DNA from: Gloeothece verrucosa PCC 7822
GTDB lineage: Bacteria; Cyanobacteriota; Cyanobacteriia; Cyanobacteriales; Microcystaceae
Reading direction: 5' to 3'
NCBI RefSeq assembly: GCF_000147335.1
Contig: NC_014534.1
Span: 342,773-406,772, forward strand
DNA length: 64,000 bases
Shown: positions 9,290 to 18,286 of the stretch, piece after piece
Numbering within the stretch: the first letter of the stretch is position 1
How the letters are laid out: each line of letters begins with the position of its first letter
Notes under the pieces: generated by a model
What the model saw: the letters and a program-made list of their open reading frames with translations, nothing else
What the model was told of the DNA's origin: nothing
The model's database searches: none
Program-made: the position numbers and the translations under genes

Positions 9290-9850
9290 TTAGGTTAGGG
9301 ATGCCTCCGCTACGTAACTGTAGAGAGTGGGTTTAGAAATGCCCATCATCTGACAAATCTCAGAAATGGTATGTTGTCCTTCTTTATAAAGTTTGACCGC
9401 CAATTTCCGTTTATTGGGTTCTAGGGCTTTTGGTCTGCCTCCTTTACGCCCTCTAGCTCTGGCTGCTTTTAAGCCGGCACTCGTGCGCTCTTTGATGAGA
9501 TTACGCTCGAATTCTGCCAATGCCCCAAACAGATGAAAGATCAAACGTCCCCCTGAAGTGGTTGTAGTAATTGATTCGCTTAGACTGTGTAACTCGATCC
9601 CTCGTTCTTCTAGGGTTTCCATTGTTTGGATCAAGTCTTTTAATGATCGTCCCAAACGATCTAAACGCCAGATTACTAAAACATCCCCAGATCGGGCTAC
9701 CGAGAGGGCTTGTTGTAAGCCAGGTCTTGCCACCTTGACTCCGCTTAAACGATCTTCATAGATTTTGGTACAGCCTGCACTTAAAAGAGCATCTCTTTGA
9801 AGATTTAGGTTTTGGTCATCCGTCGAGACACGGGCATAGCCAATAAACAT
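9290..9850 (-). CDS. Serine recombinase (resolvase/invertase family)
   Basis: The 186-residue protein has the catalytic Ser in YARVSTDDQNL (about residue 8), the arginine-rich WRLDRLGRSLKDL segment, and a C-terminal helix-turn-helix (TISEICQMMGISKPTLYSYV). This is the compact TnpR/Hin architecture. In this transposon it should resolve cointegrates at a res site, most likely within 9851-10100. It is upstream of tniA on the same strand and ends next to the tniA GTG start. Confidence 0.92.
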   Translation of the reverse strand: MFIGYARVSTDDQNLNLQRDALLSAGCTKIYEDRLSGVKVARPGLQQALSVARSGDVLVIWRLDRLGRSLKDLIQTMETLEERGIELHSLSESITTTTSGGRLIFHLFGALAEFERNLIKERTSAGLKAARARGRKGGRPKALEPNKRKLAVKLYKEGQHTISEICQMMGISKPTLYSYVAEASLT

Positions 9851-10100
9851 ATTGATCGACTAAGTGCGTTAAGAAACTCGTCAACTACCATGATCTCCTA
9901 ACTTTGATTAATTTACTGAGTTTTTTAACCACAGAAGCTTGAATTTAGGTTAGCTAAAACACAAGCTTTGAGGGGAAAGAAAAGGAAGATTTTCTTTACT
10001 GCTAGTTGCAAATAATTCTGTCCCAAGTTTATGTTTGCTGTCTGGTTGCAAATAATTCTGTCTCAGTTGCACTTAATTCTGGCTCAAGTTATCTTTCTAT
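9851..10100. promoter_or_regulatory. Probable res site and right-end transposase-binding region
   Basis: The 250 bp between the resolvase start and the right inverted repeat have no gene. The outer part repeats words such as GCAAATAATTCTGTC (near 10008, 10045 and 10101), like the sites inside the left end. By analogy with other Tn5053-type elements the part next to the resolvase should contain res and the promoter; this is inference. Confidence 0.45.
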
Positions 10101-12257
10101 TTGCAAATAATTCTGTCCCGAAAGCTCTTTGTTTGCAGGTCGGAGCGTTTATGTTTGCAGTCCGCTACAGCTACTTATGAATCCCTTGACTCCCGTAGTC
10201 AACAAATTAACCGTCATCGCCAATTAACTCTTAAAGGGGTTAACCCAAACCAATATTTGGATCAACTTCATCACCTGCTACAAAGTCAGGATCAATTTGC
10301 CCTCCATCATCAGGCGATCGCCATTGCCGGATTAACTGGCCGCCGTATTGGAGAAGTCGTAGCTAGAGGCAAGTTTACTCTCTCAACCCATCCCTATTTA
10401 CTTCGCTTCCTTGGTCATTCTAAAACCGAGCGTTCTTCTTACGATATTGTGACTCTAATAGCGGCATCGGAGTTATTACCCTTCATTGATCAGTTTCGCT
10501 CTTCATTCCTAATTAAGCCGCTATTAAAATTAGAACCGGAAGAGTTAGCCGCACAAATCAATAAATTTAACGTCCAAATTAATCGAGAGTGTAATAAACA
10601 CCTGGGAGAGATTGTACCCGCCTTAGAAGGCAAGGAAAATATTAGTGTTCATAATTTACGTTCTCTTTGGGGGGCGATCGCTGCCTATTTTTTCTGTCCC
10701 CCCTCCTCCCATGAATACCCCTTCCTACAACATTACCTCGGTCATGTGATGGAGAGTTCGGCTACTGGTCATTATTTTCGTTATCGCTTAGTTGATGAGG
10801 CGGGTGACTATTTAGAGGACCGGGGCATACTGATTCCTTCCCAAGGAGAATTACCTCTACCAACCGCCGATGAAAGACATTCTACACAGTCTCGCCGCGA
10901 CGAAAATAACTGTATAACCGACTCGGTTTATACAAAGATTAGCGAAGAGAGAGAAAGGTTATTGAATAGCGATAACTATTTAGATGTCCTGACGGGTTTA
11001 ATGGCCGTGACCGGGAGAACCCCGGCTGAGTTATTTAAGTCCGCCGTCTTTAAACCGGACGCATCCGATTTAAAAGCGGTCTTATTCTCATCAACTATTA
11101 CCAATGTTCATTACCGCCTCGTTACTCTAGTTGATGCGATTCTTGTTCTAGAAGCTATTCAACGGTTAAAGAATTTTCCCTCCTCTCAATTCTTACTCTA
11201 CCAAACTCCTGATTTTATTGATTCTCACTGTTTGCCCAATGTGCAGCAAGTTATTACCAAACATCTTCCCTATCAGAATATTGAAGAAATGAAGGACGCT
11301 TATCATCAAGAAGCCGGACCCTTAACTCCGGTCCCCTTAAACGACGATGATACTCTTATTCAACTGAGTCCAGAAATGAGGACACAGTTAATGGCGATCG
11401 CCGACCGACTCTCATTCAAAGGTAGCCGCACTGATATGATCAAGGCTCTACTCGACTGGGCAAAAACACAACTTGACTCCCCATCTAGCCGGATTCCTTC
11501 GAGTTCTCCCCTTTTAGCCACATCCTCTGTCATGGAGACTGTCAATTACCAAGCCCAAACTTTAAGTTGGTTGACCACTGAAGTTACTCATCTTCGACAA
11601 CAAGTTAGTCAATTAGAACTTGAAAATAGAGAACTCAACTCCCAACTTCAAGCTGCATCGGAACCGAACTGTGAACTCGAACAGTTAAAAGAAGATCATG
11701 CCGCACTAGAACATTCCTTGAAGGCGGCTTATCAAAAAATTGAGCAATTTAAGCGGCTATTATTTGATGATGATCAACCCACTCAAACCTTAGAAGTTCC
11801 TCTTCAGAACCATTTACCCCCTCAGATTACACCAAGCCAGAGTGGGATCAAGCCAACCCCTAGTCATGAAGCGCCACCATCTACTCCTCCCCAATCTCAA
11901 AGCCAAAAAATTCCCCCTCAACCAACTCACAAAAAACCGACAGGATCATCACAGCGCCCATCCGCCCCCAAACCCACCGGAGTCTCTCAAGGCAGTCGGG
12001 CCTATCAGAGGGCGAATGCTATTTTTGAAAAAATACAGCAGTGGAATCAAGAACATCTCCGATGCACTTTTGCCCTTAATGCTGGTTTATTAGAACAAAC
12101 TTTCGGCATTCATCGCGCTGCGGCTAAAGAATGGATCACTCAAAATAAAGAACTTATTGAGCAATATCATCTCTCCATTGGGGTTGGTAATGCCAGGGGT
12201 CATAATCGGGGTAAAGATACTACTCCTCTTCAAGCTTTTGTTAGGGGGGTTGAGTGA
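10101..12257 (+). CDS. Protelomerase (telomere resolvase)-like protein, 5'-truncated by the transposon
   Basis: The frame encodes about 718 residues, but roughly the first 23 codons lie in the transposon inverted repeat and there is no early ATG, only TTG at 10101. The native start is therefore lost. Residues 65-235 carry a tyrosine-recombinase-type active site: TGRR (R81), HSK (K108), HNLR (R187), LGH (H214) and HYF (Y225), in the order used by protelomerases. Residues 290-400 look like a degenerate second copy (LTGLMAVTGRTPAELFKSA) without the Lys. A coiled coil and a proline-rich linker precede a C-terminal domain (about 635-715) that recurs at 18287-19384 and 47443-47733. Such enzymes form hairpin ends on linear replicons. 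Whether this truncated copy is expressed is unknown. Confidence 0.7.
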   Translation: MQIILSRKLFVCRSERLCLQSATATYESLDSRSQQINRHRQLTLKGVNPNQYLDQLHHLLQSQDQFALHHQAIAIAGLTGRRIGEVVARGKFTLSTHPYLLRFLGHSKTERSSYDIVTLIAASELLPFIDQFRSSFLIKPLLKLEPEELAAQINKFNVQINRECNKHLGEIVPALEGKENISVHNLRSLWGAIAAYFFCPPSSHEYPFLQHYLGHVMESSATGHYFRYRLVDEAGDYLEDRGILIPSQGELPLPTADERHSTQSRRDENNCITDSVYTKISEERERLLNSDNYLDVLTGLMAVTGRTPAELFKSAVFKPDASDLKAVLFSSTITNVHYRLVTLVDAILVLEAIQRLKNFPSSQFLLYQTPDFIDSHCLPNVQQVITKHLPYQNIEEMKDAYHQEAGPLTPVPLNDDDTLIQLSPEMRTQLMAIADRLSFKGSRTDMIKALLDWAKTQLDSPSSRIPSSSPLLATSSVMETVNYQAQTLSWLTTEVTHLRQQVSQLELENRELNSQLQAASEPNCELEQLKEDHAALEHSLKAAYQKIEQFKRLLFDDDQPTQTLEVPLQNHLPPQITPSQSGIKPTPSHEAPPSTPPQSQSQKIPPQPTHKKPTGSSQRPSAPKPTGVSQGSRAYQRANAIFEKIQQWNQEHLRCTFALNAGLLEQTFGIHRAAAKEWITQNKELIEQYHLSIGVGNARGHNRGKDTTPLQAFVRGVE

Positions 12258-12710
12258 ACTCTCTTTAAAGAATAACTTCTTGGCTCGGCTTGACGGAGAG
12301 CTTTAAATGTTGCCAAATGTGGTGTTTCTCGAACTCAATCCCTTGAGGCTGTCGAGAGGGTTCGCTGACACTGGAGATCGCCACGTTCAGATATTTTAAG
12401 GCCATGCGTCGCCCGTGTTTCTGTTTGGAAAAAAGGCAAAAGCTATTATCAAATATTTGGCTTCGGTTGCCGAAAAATTCCCTCAATTGATGAACGAGAT
12501 CGCTCTTTCTTAATGATGCAACAAATTTCTCCCGATCACTGGAATGGGAAAGAGTGAACTTTTTTCCTTCACTCTATTTTTGGACATTGTTAATGTGAGT
12601 CGAACTAGGATTAAACAAAATTTAAGCTCGGCTTGTTGCCAATTATTAACTTTTTTTAGTTATACCTGATGACCAAAAATTCTCCGTAACTACTCTTAAT
12701 CACATCTTTC
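12258..12710. other. Intergenic stretch, no supported gene
   Basis: A 73-residue reverse ORF (12265-12486) has no recognisable family and lacks a clear ribosome binding site. The part near 12660-12710 probably includes the end of the IS4 element whose transposase pieces follow, but its inverted repeat could not be matched to the far end. Confidence 0.35.
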
Positions 12711-13333
12711 TTAACATAGCATCTTACCAGTCAAAAGCATTCCATACTGAAAACCCAATACCCAACTCTTGGCTATATCATCTAACCGCTTTAAACCTCT
12801 CCAAATCACCTTCACCCCTGGATCTTTGTCACTCTTGCGTCCGATAAACCCCCCCAAATTGGCTATCCATCTAATACATTGATTAAGCGTTGGAATTTCA
12901 GTCGGCGGACGAATCTGCCGAGTTAAAAAACAGTATAATGATTGCCATTCATAGCGTTTAAAAATAAACTCAGGCGATTGCTTGCCATACACTCTAGCCT
13001 CGTAAGTCAGCCACAAAAGTCGCCAAGCTACAATCGCATAACAAGCCAAGGCTTTTTCTATCCGCGCTGCCGTCTTAAGTTGCAGTTTTTCCAGTTGACA
13101 GCCACTTTTTAATACATAATGATAACGCTCTATTAAAAACCTATAACTGTAGCGTTCAACGCAAACACAAGCACCATCAAACGTTTTTATTTCCCTTGTT
13201 GTTATTAATAACCAACTGACGGGTTTTTCTCCCGATGGTGGATGTTCTTCTTCGGCTAAGATTACCGTTACCGGAATTGCTGGTAACTGCTCTTTTTTGG
13301 CTCTTTTCACTGGTGGTTGTATCCAAAGTTTTT
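12711..13333 (-). pseudogene. IS4-family (Tn5-like) transposase, C-terminal part
   Basis: About 208 residues form the C-terminal half of a Tn5-type IS4 transposase. YRFLIERYHYVLKSG matches the Y-R-E-K signature that supplies the catalytic Glu. The frame is cut at 13333 by the ISKra4-type element and resumes at 16278; joined across the 8-bp target duplication it reads continuously (LRWKKL to WIQPPVK). The middle and N-terminal pieces are at 16278-16744 and 17989-18091. Confidence 0.85.
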
Positions 13334-13473
13334 GGGAGCATCCCATTTTTGTAATTAGACAGTTTAATACGATGCACACGCTTCGCGAGAAACAATCGCG
13401 AATTAATTTAAATATTTATTCTATTCAATAAATTCTGACATAATGGGAATGTAAGCATGAAGATTATCTTGTT

Positions 13474-14537
13474 ATGACTCCATCTGAAAGAAAAAAGCTT
13501 GAAGCCTGTTTAAGAGAGGCCAGTGAAATACTTTACAATAATGCAGATCCCTCATCTTTAAACACTCTTGAAGATATCGAAATTGCTGTGAGGGAACAGG
13601 TTATAGAGAACGTTAGCCCACAAATAGCCCTTTTTTTATTGAAAGAAAAACAAAGACGAGAAAGGGAAGGAGGCGGAAAATAAAAAGTTGTGTCGGACAA
13701 TTACAAATTACTGAAAAACAATGTAAAAGATTAGGAATTAATCCATATACTCGTCATAGTCCTTTACTAGAAAAGTGTTGTCTCTTATTAAGTGCCAACG
13801 AATCTTATCAAAATGCTGAGCAGGATATGTTATTATTAATGGGGCTAAAAGTCGGGCATTCAACCCATCAAAGGAAAGTTCAAAAACTTGACAATTTACT
13901 ACCAGATGTCAAACAAGGTTGTTCCGAAGTCTCTGTTGATGGGGGAACGATAAGATTAAGAGGATTATACGGTCAAGCAAGTTATTGGAAAGAATACAAA
14001 ACGGCGAGATTACAAGGGATTTATTATGGTGCTTTTTTCCAAGATAATCAAGGATTAATCGATTGGATTAATAGCCAGAAATTAACTAATCCCCTTTACT
14101 GCTTGGGAGATGGACATGATGGAATTTGGAATATAATTGCAGAAATAGGAGATGAAACAGAAAGAATTGAAATACTGGATTGGTATCATTTAATGGAAAA
14201 TCTCTATAAAACTGAAGGAAAAAGATATCAAAAAGACCAGGTTAAAGCTTATTTATGGATGGGGCAAGCTTCTGAAGCCATCAACTATTTACTTTCCCAG
14301 AAAATCGTCGGGGGGAATCAGTTCATTAACTATCTAAAAAAGCATGAAAAACGCCTCATTAATTACCATTATTATAGTTGGCAGAAAATTGCTTCAATTG
14401 GCAGTGGAGCCGTAGAATCTGCGGTAAAACAAATTGGATATCGAGTCAAAATAACTGGCGCACAGTGGAAATCTGAGAATGTTAATAATATTCTACAACT
14501 GCGTTGTGCTTATTTGAATGGTCAACTAGCTATTTAA
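13474..14537 (+). CDS. ISKra4-family transposase in two frames
   Basis: The first frame (13474-13683) gives MTPSERKKLEACLREASEIL and ends at a TAA. The second frame opens just upstream and continues as SCVGQLQITEKQCKRLGINP to the stop at 14537. Together they resemble ISKra4 transposases. DDE-type positions include SVDGGTIRLRG, LGDGHDGIWNI followed by DWYHLMENLY, and a C-terminal Glu in GSGAVESAVKQIGYR. The switch lies in an A-rich stretch near 13675-13690 (GGAAAATAAAAAG). That could be programmed frameshifting, as in other insertion sequences, or a mutation. Confidence 0.75.
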
Positions 14538-14714
14538 TTCTAATTAAATCATAAAAATGAAGACAAGTTGATTATTAATTCGCATATTATAGTGGCGAAT
14601 AAATTTAGCCTGGAGTTGGATTTTTATGGGACGCAGAAGATATATTGAGAGTCAGCAAGATAAATTGGATAGAATACAAAGATTAGCTGAAGCTATTGCA
14701 GAAATAGAGTCGTA

Positions 14715-15898
14715 AGTAGGTGGGCATAATTAAGTGTAAAATAGAAAAACACTTAAAGCTCATTCTTAAAGTTTATGCCAGCCCCCCTTAAAATCCGGTT
14801 AACACCTCAAGAAGATGAACAGTTATTAGCCCTCAAAAGTGATACAAATGTTCCGAAAAGAACAAGAGACAGAGCAGAAGCAATAACTCTAAATTTTCGG
14901 GGATGGAATGTCAATCAAATATCCTCTTATATTAAATATTCTCCTAATACAATTCGGAAAATTTTTTATCGCTGGATAACAAGAGGAATTGAAGGGTTAT
15001 ATGATGCACCAAGGACAGGAAGAAAGCCTAGGTGGTCTGAAGAAGATGTAAACTATATAGAAAGTAGTTTGGAAAAAGAGCCAAGAACTTATAATAGTTA
15101 TCAATTAGTAGAGAAGTTGAAAAAAGAACGCTCAGTATCATTAAGCCGAGAGCGGATTAGAAAAATTCTAAAAAAAAAGATTGGCGATGGAAAAGGACTA
15201 AACATTCGCTAAAAGGAAAACAAAATCAAAAACATAAAAAGAAAAAATAAATTGACATACAAACAATTGAAAAATATGCACAGCAAGGATTAGCGAGGTT
15301 AAAATATTTAGATGAAGCAGGGTTCTCTCTCTGGAGTTCCGTTAGCTATACTTATGTAAAAAAAGGAAAGCAAAAAGAAATAAAGCAAACCAAACGTAGA
15401 GGTAGAAGATTAAATATTATAGGAATTTTTGAAAAAGATGTAAGTTTTGAATATGGATTAGTCTTAGGAAGTATTAAAAGTGATATTTATATAAAAATTA
15501 TGGATTGGCAAGCCGAGAAACCGAAAGAGGATTTTGAGAAATCGGGAATAATTACAATAATTGTTCAGGATAATTATACGGTTCACAAAAGTAAAAAAGT
15601 TAAAGAAAAAGAAAAAGAGTGGCAAACAAAAGGATTAGAATTCTTTTTTCTTTCTTCTTATAGTCCAGAACTGAATAAAATTGAACCCGAATGGCATCAA
15701 TTAAAAACTCATGAATTAGCGGCAAGAATGTTTGAGGATGAATACGAGTTAGCACAGGCAGTTATCCGAGGGATTGAAGCAAGAGCTGCTAAAACAATTA
15801 TGTCTGTCAAAGATTTAAATTTAATTAAACTCAAACTTAGTCCAAAAGTAGAGTAAGAAAATTATGCAACGTTGTTCGTTTAATTATGCCCACCTACT
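14715..15898. mobile_element. IS630-family element flanked by TA duplication
   Basis: The left end AGTAGGTGGGCATAATTAA is the reverse complement of the right end closing at 15898. TA at 14713-14714 and 15899-15900 is the IS630-type target duplication. The element is about 1184 bp and sits in the passenger gene of the surrounding ISKra4-type element, so it arrived later. Confidence 0.92.
14775..15856 (+). pseudogene. IS630-family transposase, frameshifted and with a stop
   Basis: The first frame (14775-15212) has the helix-turn-helix part beginning MPAPLKIRLTPQEDEQLLAL. A run of nine A near 15170 would allow the shift into the second frame. That frame is then broken by a TAA near 15247, before IDIQTIEKYAQQGLARLKYL. 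The DDE residues are visible: LDEAGFSLW, VQDNYTVHKS, and SPELNKIEPEWHQLK. The A-run shift could be programmed, but the extra stop suggests decay. Confidence 0.85.
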
Positions 15899-16277
15899 TA
15901 TTTACAGTTTTTTAATGATAAGGGAGAACAAGCTGAGGATGGTTGTTGGGTAGCTCGGTATCAAGTACGGCAAAAAGATAAGATTTATTGGTATTATAAG
16001 CTACAAGCTGATAAACCTATTTTTGAGCAAAAAAACGGTCAATCTATGAGTAAATACCAACATTTTGGGAAAGCTGGCACAATTGCCTATGTTGATGCTG
16101 TTATGGGAGTCCTGAGAAGAACCATCGTCATCGAGTTACAGTCTACCATTAGTTCTTTAAAAAGCTGTTTAGTTGACATTGTATATGATGGAGAACAAGA
16201 AAGTAGATAGCTTGCTTTTTAATTCGCGATTTATTATCGCGAATTATGTTTTACTTTTACAAAAATGGGATGCTCCC

Positions 16278-16744
16278 AAGTTTTTTCCAACGTAGCGTTA
16301 ATGTGGCTTCTCTGTCATCATGAGATGAAACTCTTCGTAGTGTTATCGTAAAATCGCCCCCTGGAGAAGAGGAACGAATTTCTTGCCACAATGAAGAAGT
16401 CTCTTTATCTTCTATATTTTTCTTGACTCGACGATTATGATGTCCTCTTATTAACAACTCTGAACCCCAATCTCTTTCAGTTGCTAACAGGTCATATATA
16501 TCCCCTTCTCTATCTGTCATTGTGATGACAAATCTTTCATAAAGGAATAAATAATCGTCACTTAATTTTAACGATTCTACCCATCGATAACTTTCTTTAT
16601 CTTTAAGAGGAATTAAAAATCGATCTTTTTTATGATTTTTATGGGAAGTCGCCCAGACTTTTTGATGAATAAGACCGAAAGGGATTCCTTCGTCGCTAAC
16701 GCACATAACTGAATGAACTTTTAATCCTCTAGTCTTGTTATTAC
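16278..16744 (-). pseudogene. IS4-family (Tn5-like) transposase, middle part
   Basis: The fragment contains NKTRGLKVHSVMCVSDEGIP and then TMTDREGDIYDLL with the second catalytic Asp. It joins at 16278 to the C-terminal part once the ISKra4-type element is removed. On the other side it ends at the ISL3 left end (16745). Several dozen residues expected between it and the N-terminal piece at 17989-18091 are missing, so the ISL3 event involved a deletion. Confidence 0.85.
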
Positions 16745-17988
16745 GGCTCTTTCGGTATTCTGTGGTAAAATGTAGCGATAGCTACGTTTTACCACCAAGC
16801 TAACAATGGATTTTCATCTAGATACGTTATTAAATTTACCTGATATAAGCGTTTTTACTTGTTACCGCCAAGAAGACTTTACTTTTCTGGATCTCCATTT
16901 TTTAAACCCTAAAGTTAAGTGTAAGTATTGCCAATATTCTACGGATAATATTCATCAAGAAAGACCAATTTTAGTGAGGGATTTATCCATTTGTGGTCAA
17001 GCCGTATATTTAAAAATTTCTCGTCGCCAAATTTATTGTCCTTTTTGTAAAAAATACTCAACTGAAAGCTTAGATTTTGTAGAGCAAGGGCGTAATTATA
17101 CAAAAAGATATGAAAATTATATATATGAGAGAGTCAAAGAATTGACAGTAGAACAAGTCAGCTATCATGAACAATTAAGTGCTGAACAAGTCAAAAATAT
17201 TTTTTCAAGAATTGCCCAGAGAAAAAAAAAGACTGGTCAAACCCAGAAAGATTAAGTTTAGATGAGTTCAGTAAAGAAAAAGGGAAAAGACAATTTGTAA
17301 CCGTCGTTAGTGATTTAGATAGATCTTCGTTATTGGAAGTTATAGACTCTCACAAAAGTGATGAAATAATACAAGTTTTAAAAGCTCAACCTCAAGCTAT
17401 GAGAGATAATGTTAAGGAGGTTAGCGTCGATATGTGGGGAGGATTTCAGAAAGTTGTTAAAGAAACTTTTCCTAATGCTTTAATTGTCATTGATAGATTC
17501 CATGTCATGCAATTAGTTAACCAAGCTTTGAATAAAATTCGCTTATTATTAGAATTTAAAGGACTCAGAAATCGCTGTTTACTTCTAAAAAACGGAGAAA
17601 ATCTAAATCGAGAAGAACAAGAAGAATTACAAATTCTCTTAAATCAGTCTCCTTGCTTAGGAATTGCTTATGAGTTAAAAGAAGAGTTACGAAATATTTA
17701 TGAAACTAGCACGACTGTTAAAATGGGCTTCAGGAAGCTTCAAAAATGGTTAGTTTATGCTCGTTGTCTTTTCGGTCAAACGGCAGAGACTATAGAAAAG
17801 CATATTCAAGCAATTTGTCATTACTTTATTAATCGAACAACCAGTGGAGTAATGGAAGGTCTAAATACTAAAATTAAATTGATTATTAGGCAAAGTTACG
17901 GCTTTAATACTTTTGAATCTTTGCGAGAAAAACTGTTAGCTTGCCTATTTTAATAAGTTTTGCTTATCACCCTAGGTACGGGAGAGCC
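16745..17988. mobile_element. ISL3-family element
   Basis: The left end GGCTCTTTCGGTATTCTGTG and the reverse complement of the right end GGCTCTCCCGTACCTAGGGT match imperfectly, starting with the ISL3-typical GGCTCT. The element is about 1244 bp. The flanking 8-mers (GTTATTAC and ATTCTGGA) differ, so the target duplication has been lost, in line with missing IS4 sequence at this junction. Confidence 0.8.
16806..17953 (+). pseudogene. ISL3-family transposase, frameshifted
   Basis: The N-terminal frame (16806-17255) holds the zinc-binding part (CKYCQYST and YCPFCKKYST) and a helix-turn-helix. After a run of nine A near 17222 the second frame continues DWSNPERLSLDEFSKEKGKR to the stop at 17953, with VSVDMWGGFQKVVKETFP, VIDRFHVMQLVNQAL and a final SGVMEGLNTKIK. 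These are the DDE region motifs of ISL3 transposases. The homopolymer could allow slippage, so some full-length protein may be made. Confidence 0.85.
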
Positions 17989-18091
17989 ATTCTGGATGTG
18001 CCGCCAAATCTTCTACTATCGTTACTAATCGATTGTTCAGCCTTCTATCGCCCAAGTTCGCCCATTTCAATTCTTCTGATGCCCAACTCAT
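17989..18091 (-). pseudogene. IS4-family (Tn5-like) transposase, N-terminal piece
   Basis: From an ATG at 18091 the reverse strand reads MSWASEELKWANLGDRRLNN and on to LAAHPE, then meets the ISL3 end. The W-A-x-x-E-L and LGDRRLNNRL pattern is the conserved N-terminus of Tn5-like transposases. It is the missing beginning of the fragments at 16278-16744 and 12711-13333. Confidence 0.8.
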
Positions 18092-18286
18092 GGCTCTCCT
18101 ATGAACTTTTATCTTTCCTCTTACTTTACCTCTGCTTCTATCGTAAATATTGACTTTTTTCTTATTATGTAATTGTTGACTCCCAATCCCTTAACTTTTG
18201 TAACGGCAATTGTTAAGTTGTGTGAACAAAATCCTCAAAACCCTTGCAAACTCTGGCTTTTACTTTGTTAAATACTATGCGATTAA

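Larger units (their letters stand above)
6422..10169. mobile_element. TniA/TniB/resolvase transposon with 41-bp terminal inverted repeats
   Basis: The element begins TGTAGCGGACTGCAAACATA at 6422 and ends with the exact reverse complement at 10169; the identity extends about 41 bp at each end. Inside each end, short related words around TTTGCAA/ACTGCAA recur many times (6422-6570 and 10010-10140), as expected for binding sites of a TnsB/TniA-type transposase. It holds tniB, tniA and a serine resolvase, all on the minus strand. No tniQ gene is present. No 5-bp target duplication is visible (CTAAT versus GCTAC), and the right end fuses into the protelomerase-like gene. Confidence 0.85.
14626..16210 (+). 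pseudogene. Passenger gene of the ISKra4-type element, split by IS630
   Basis: The 5' part (14626-14714) starts MGRRRYIESQQDKLDRIQRL; the 3' part resumes after the IS630 element as SYLQFFNDKGEQAEDG and ends at the TAG at 16210. Removing the IS and one TA restores one continuous frame of about 131 residues. The second half, WVARYQVRQKDKIYWYYKLQ, is rich in aromatic and basic residues and may bind nucleic acid. I do not recognise the family. Its position inside the inverted repeats, downstream of the transposase, makes it an accessory gene of the element. Confidence 0.6.
13334..16277. mobile_element. ISKra4-type insertion element with an IS630 nested inside
   Basis: The ends are GGGAGCATCCCATTTTTGTA at 13334 and its reverse complement closing at 16277. 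An 8-bp direct repeat AAGTTTTT flanks it (13326-13333 and 16278-16285), so insertion into the IS4 transposase gene is certain. Inside are the transposase reading frames (13474-14537) and a passenger gene (14626-16210) that is itself interrupted by an IS630 element (14715-15898). A 100-bp MITE with the same ends lies at 629-728. Confidence 0.88.

Noticed and set aside
12265..12486. 73-residue reverse ORF after the protelomerase-like gene
   Set aside because: No recognised motif or start signal; reported only as intergenic content.
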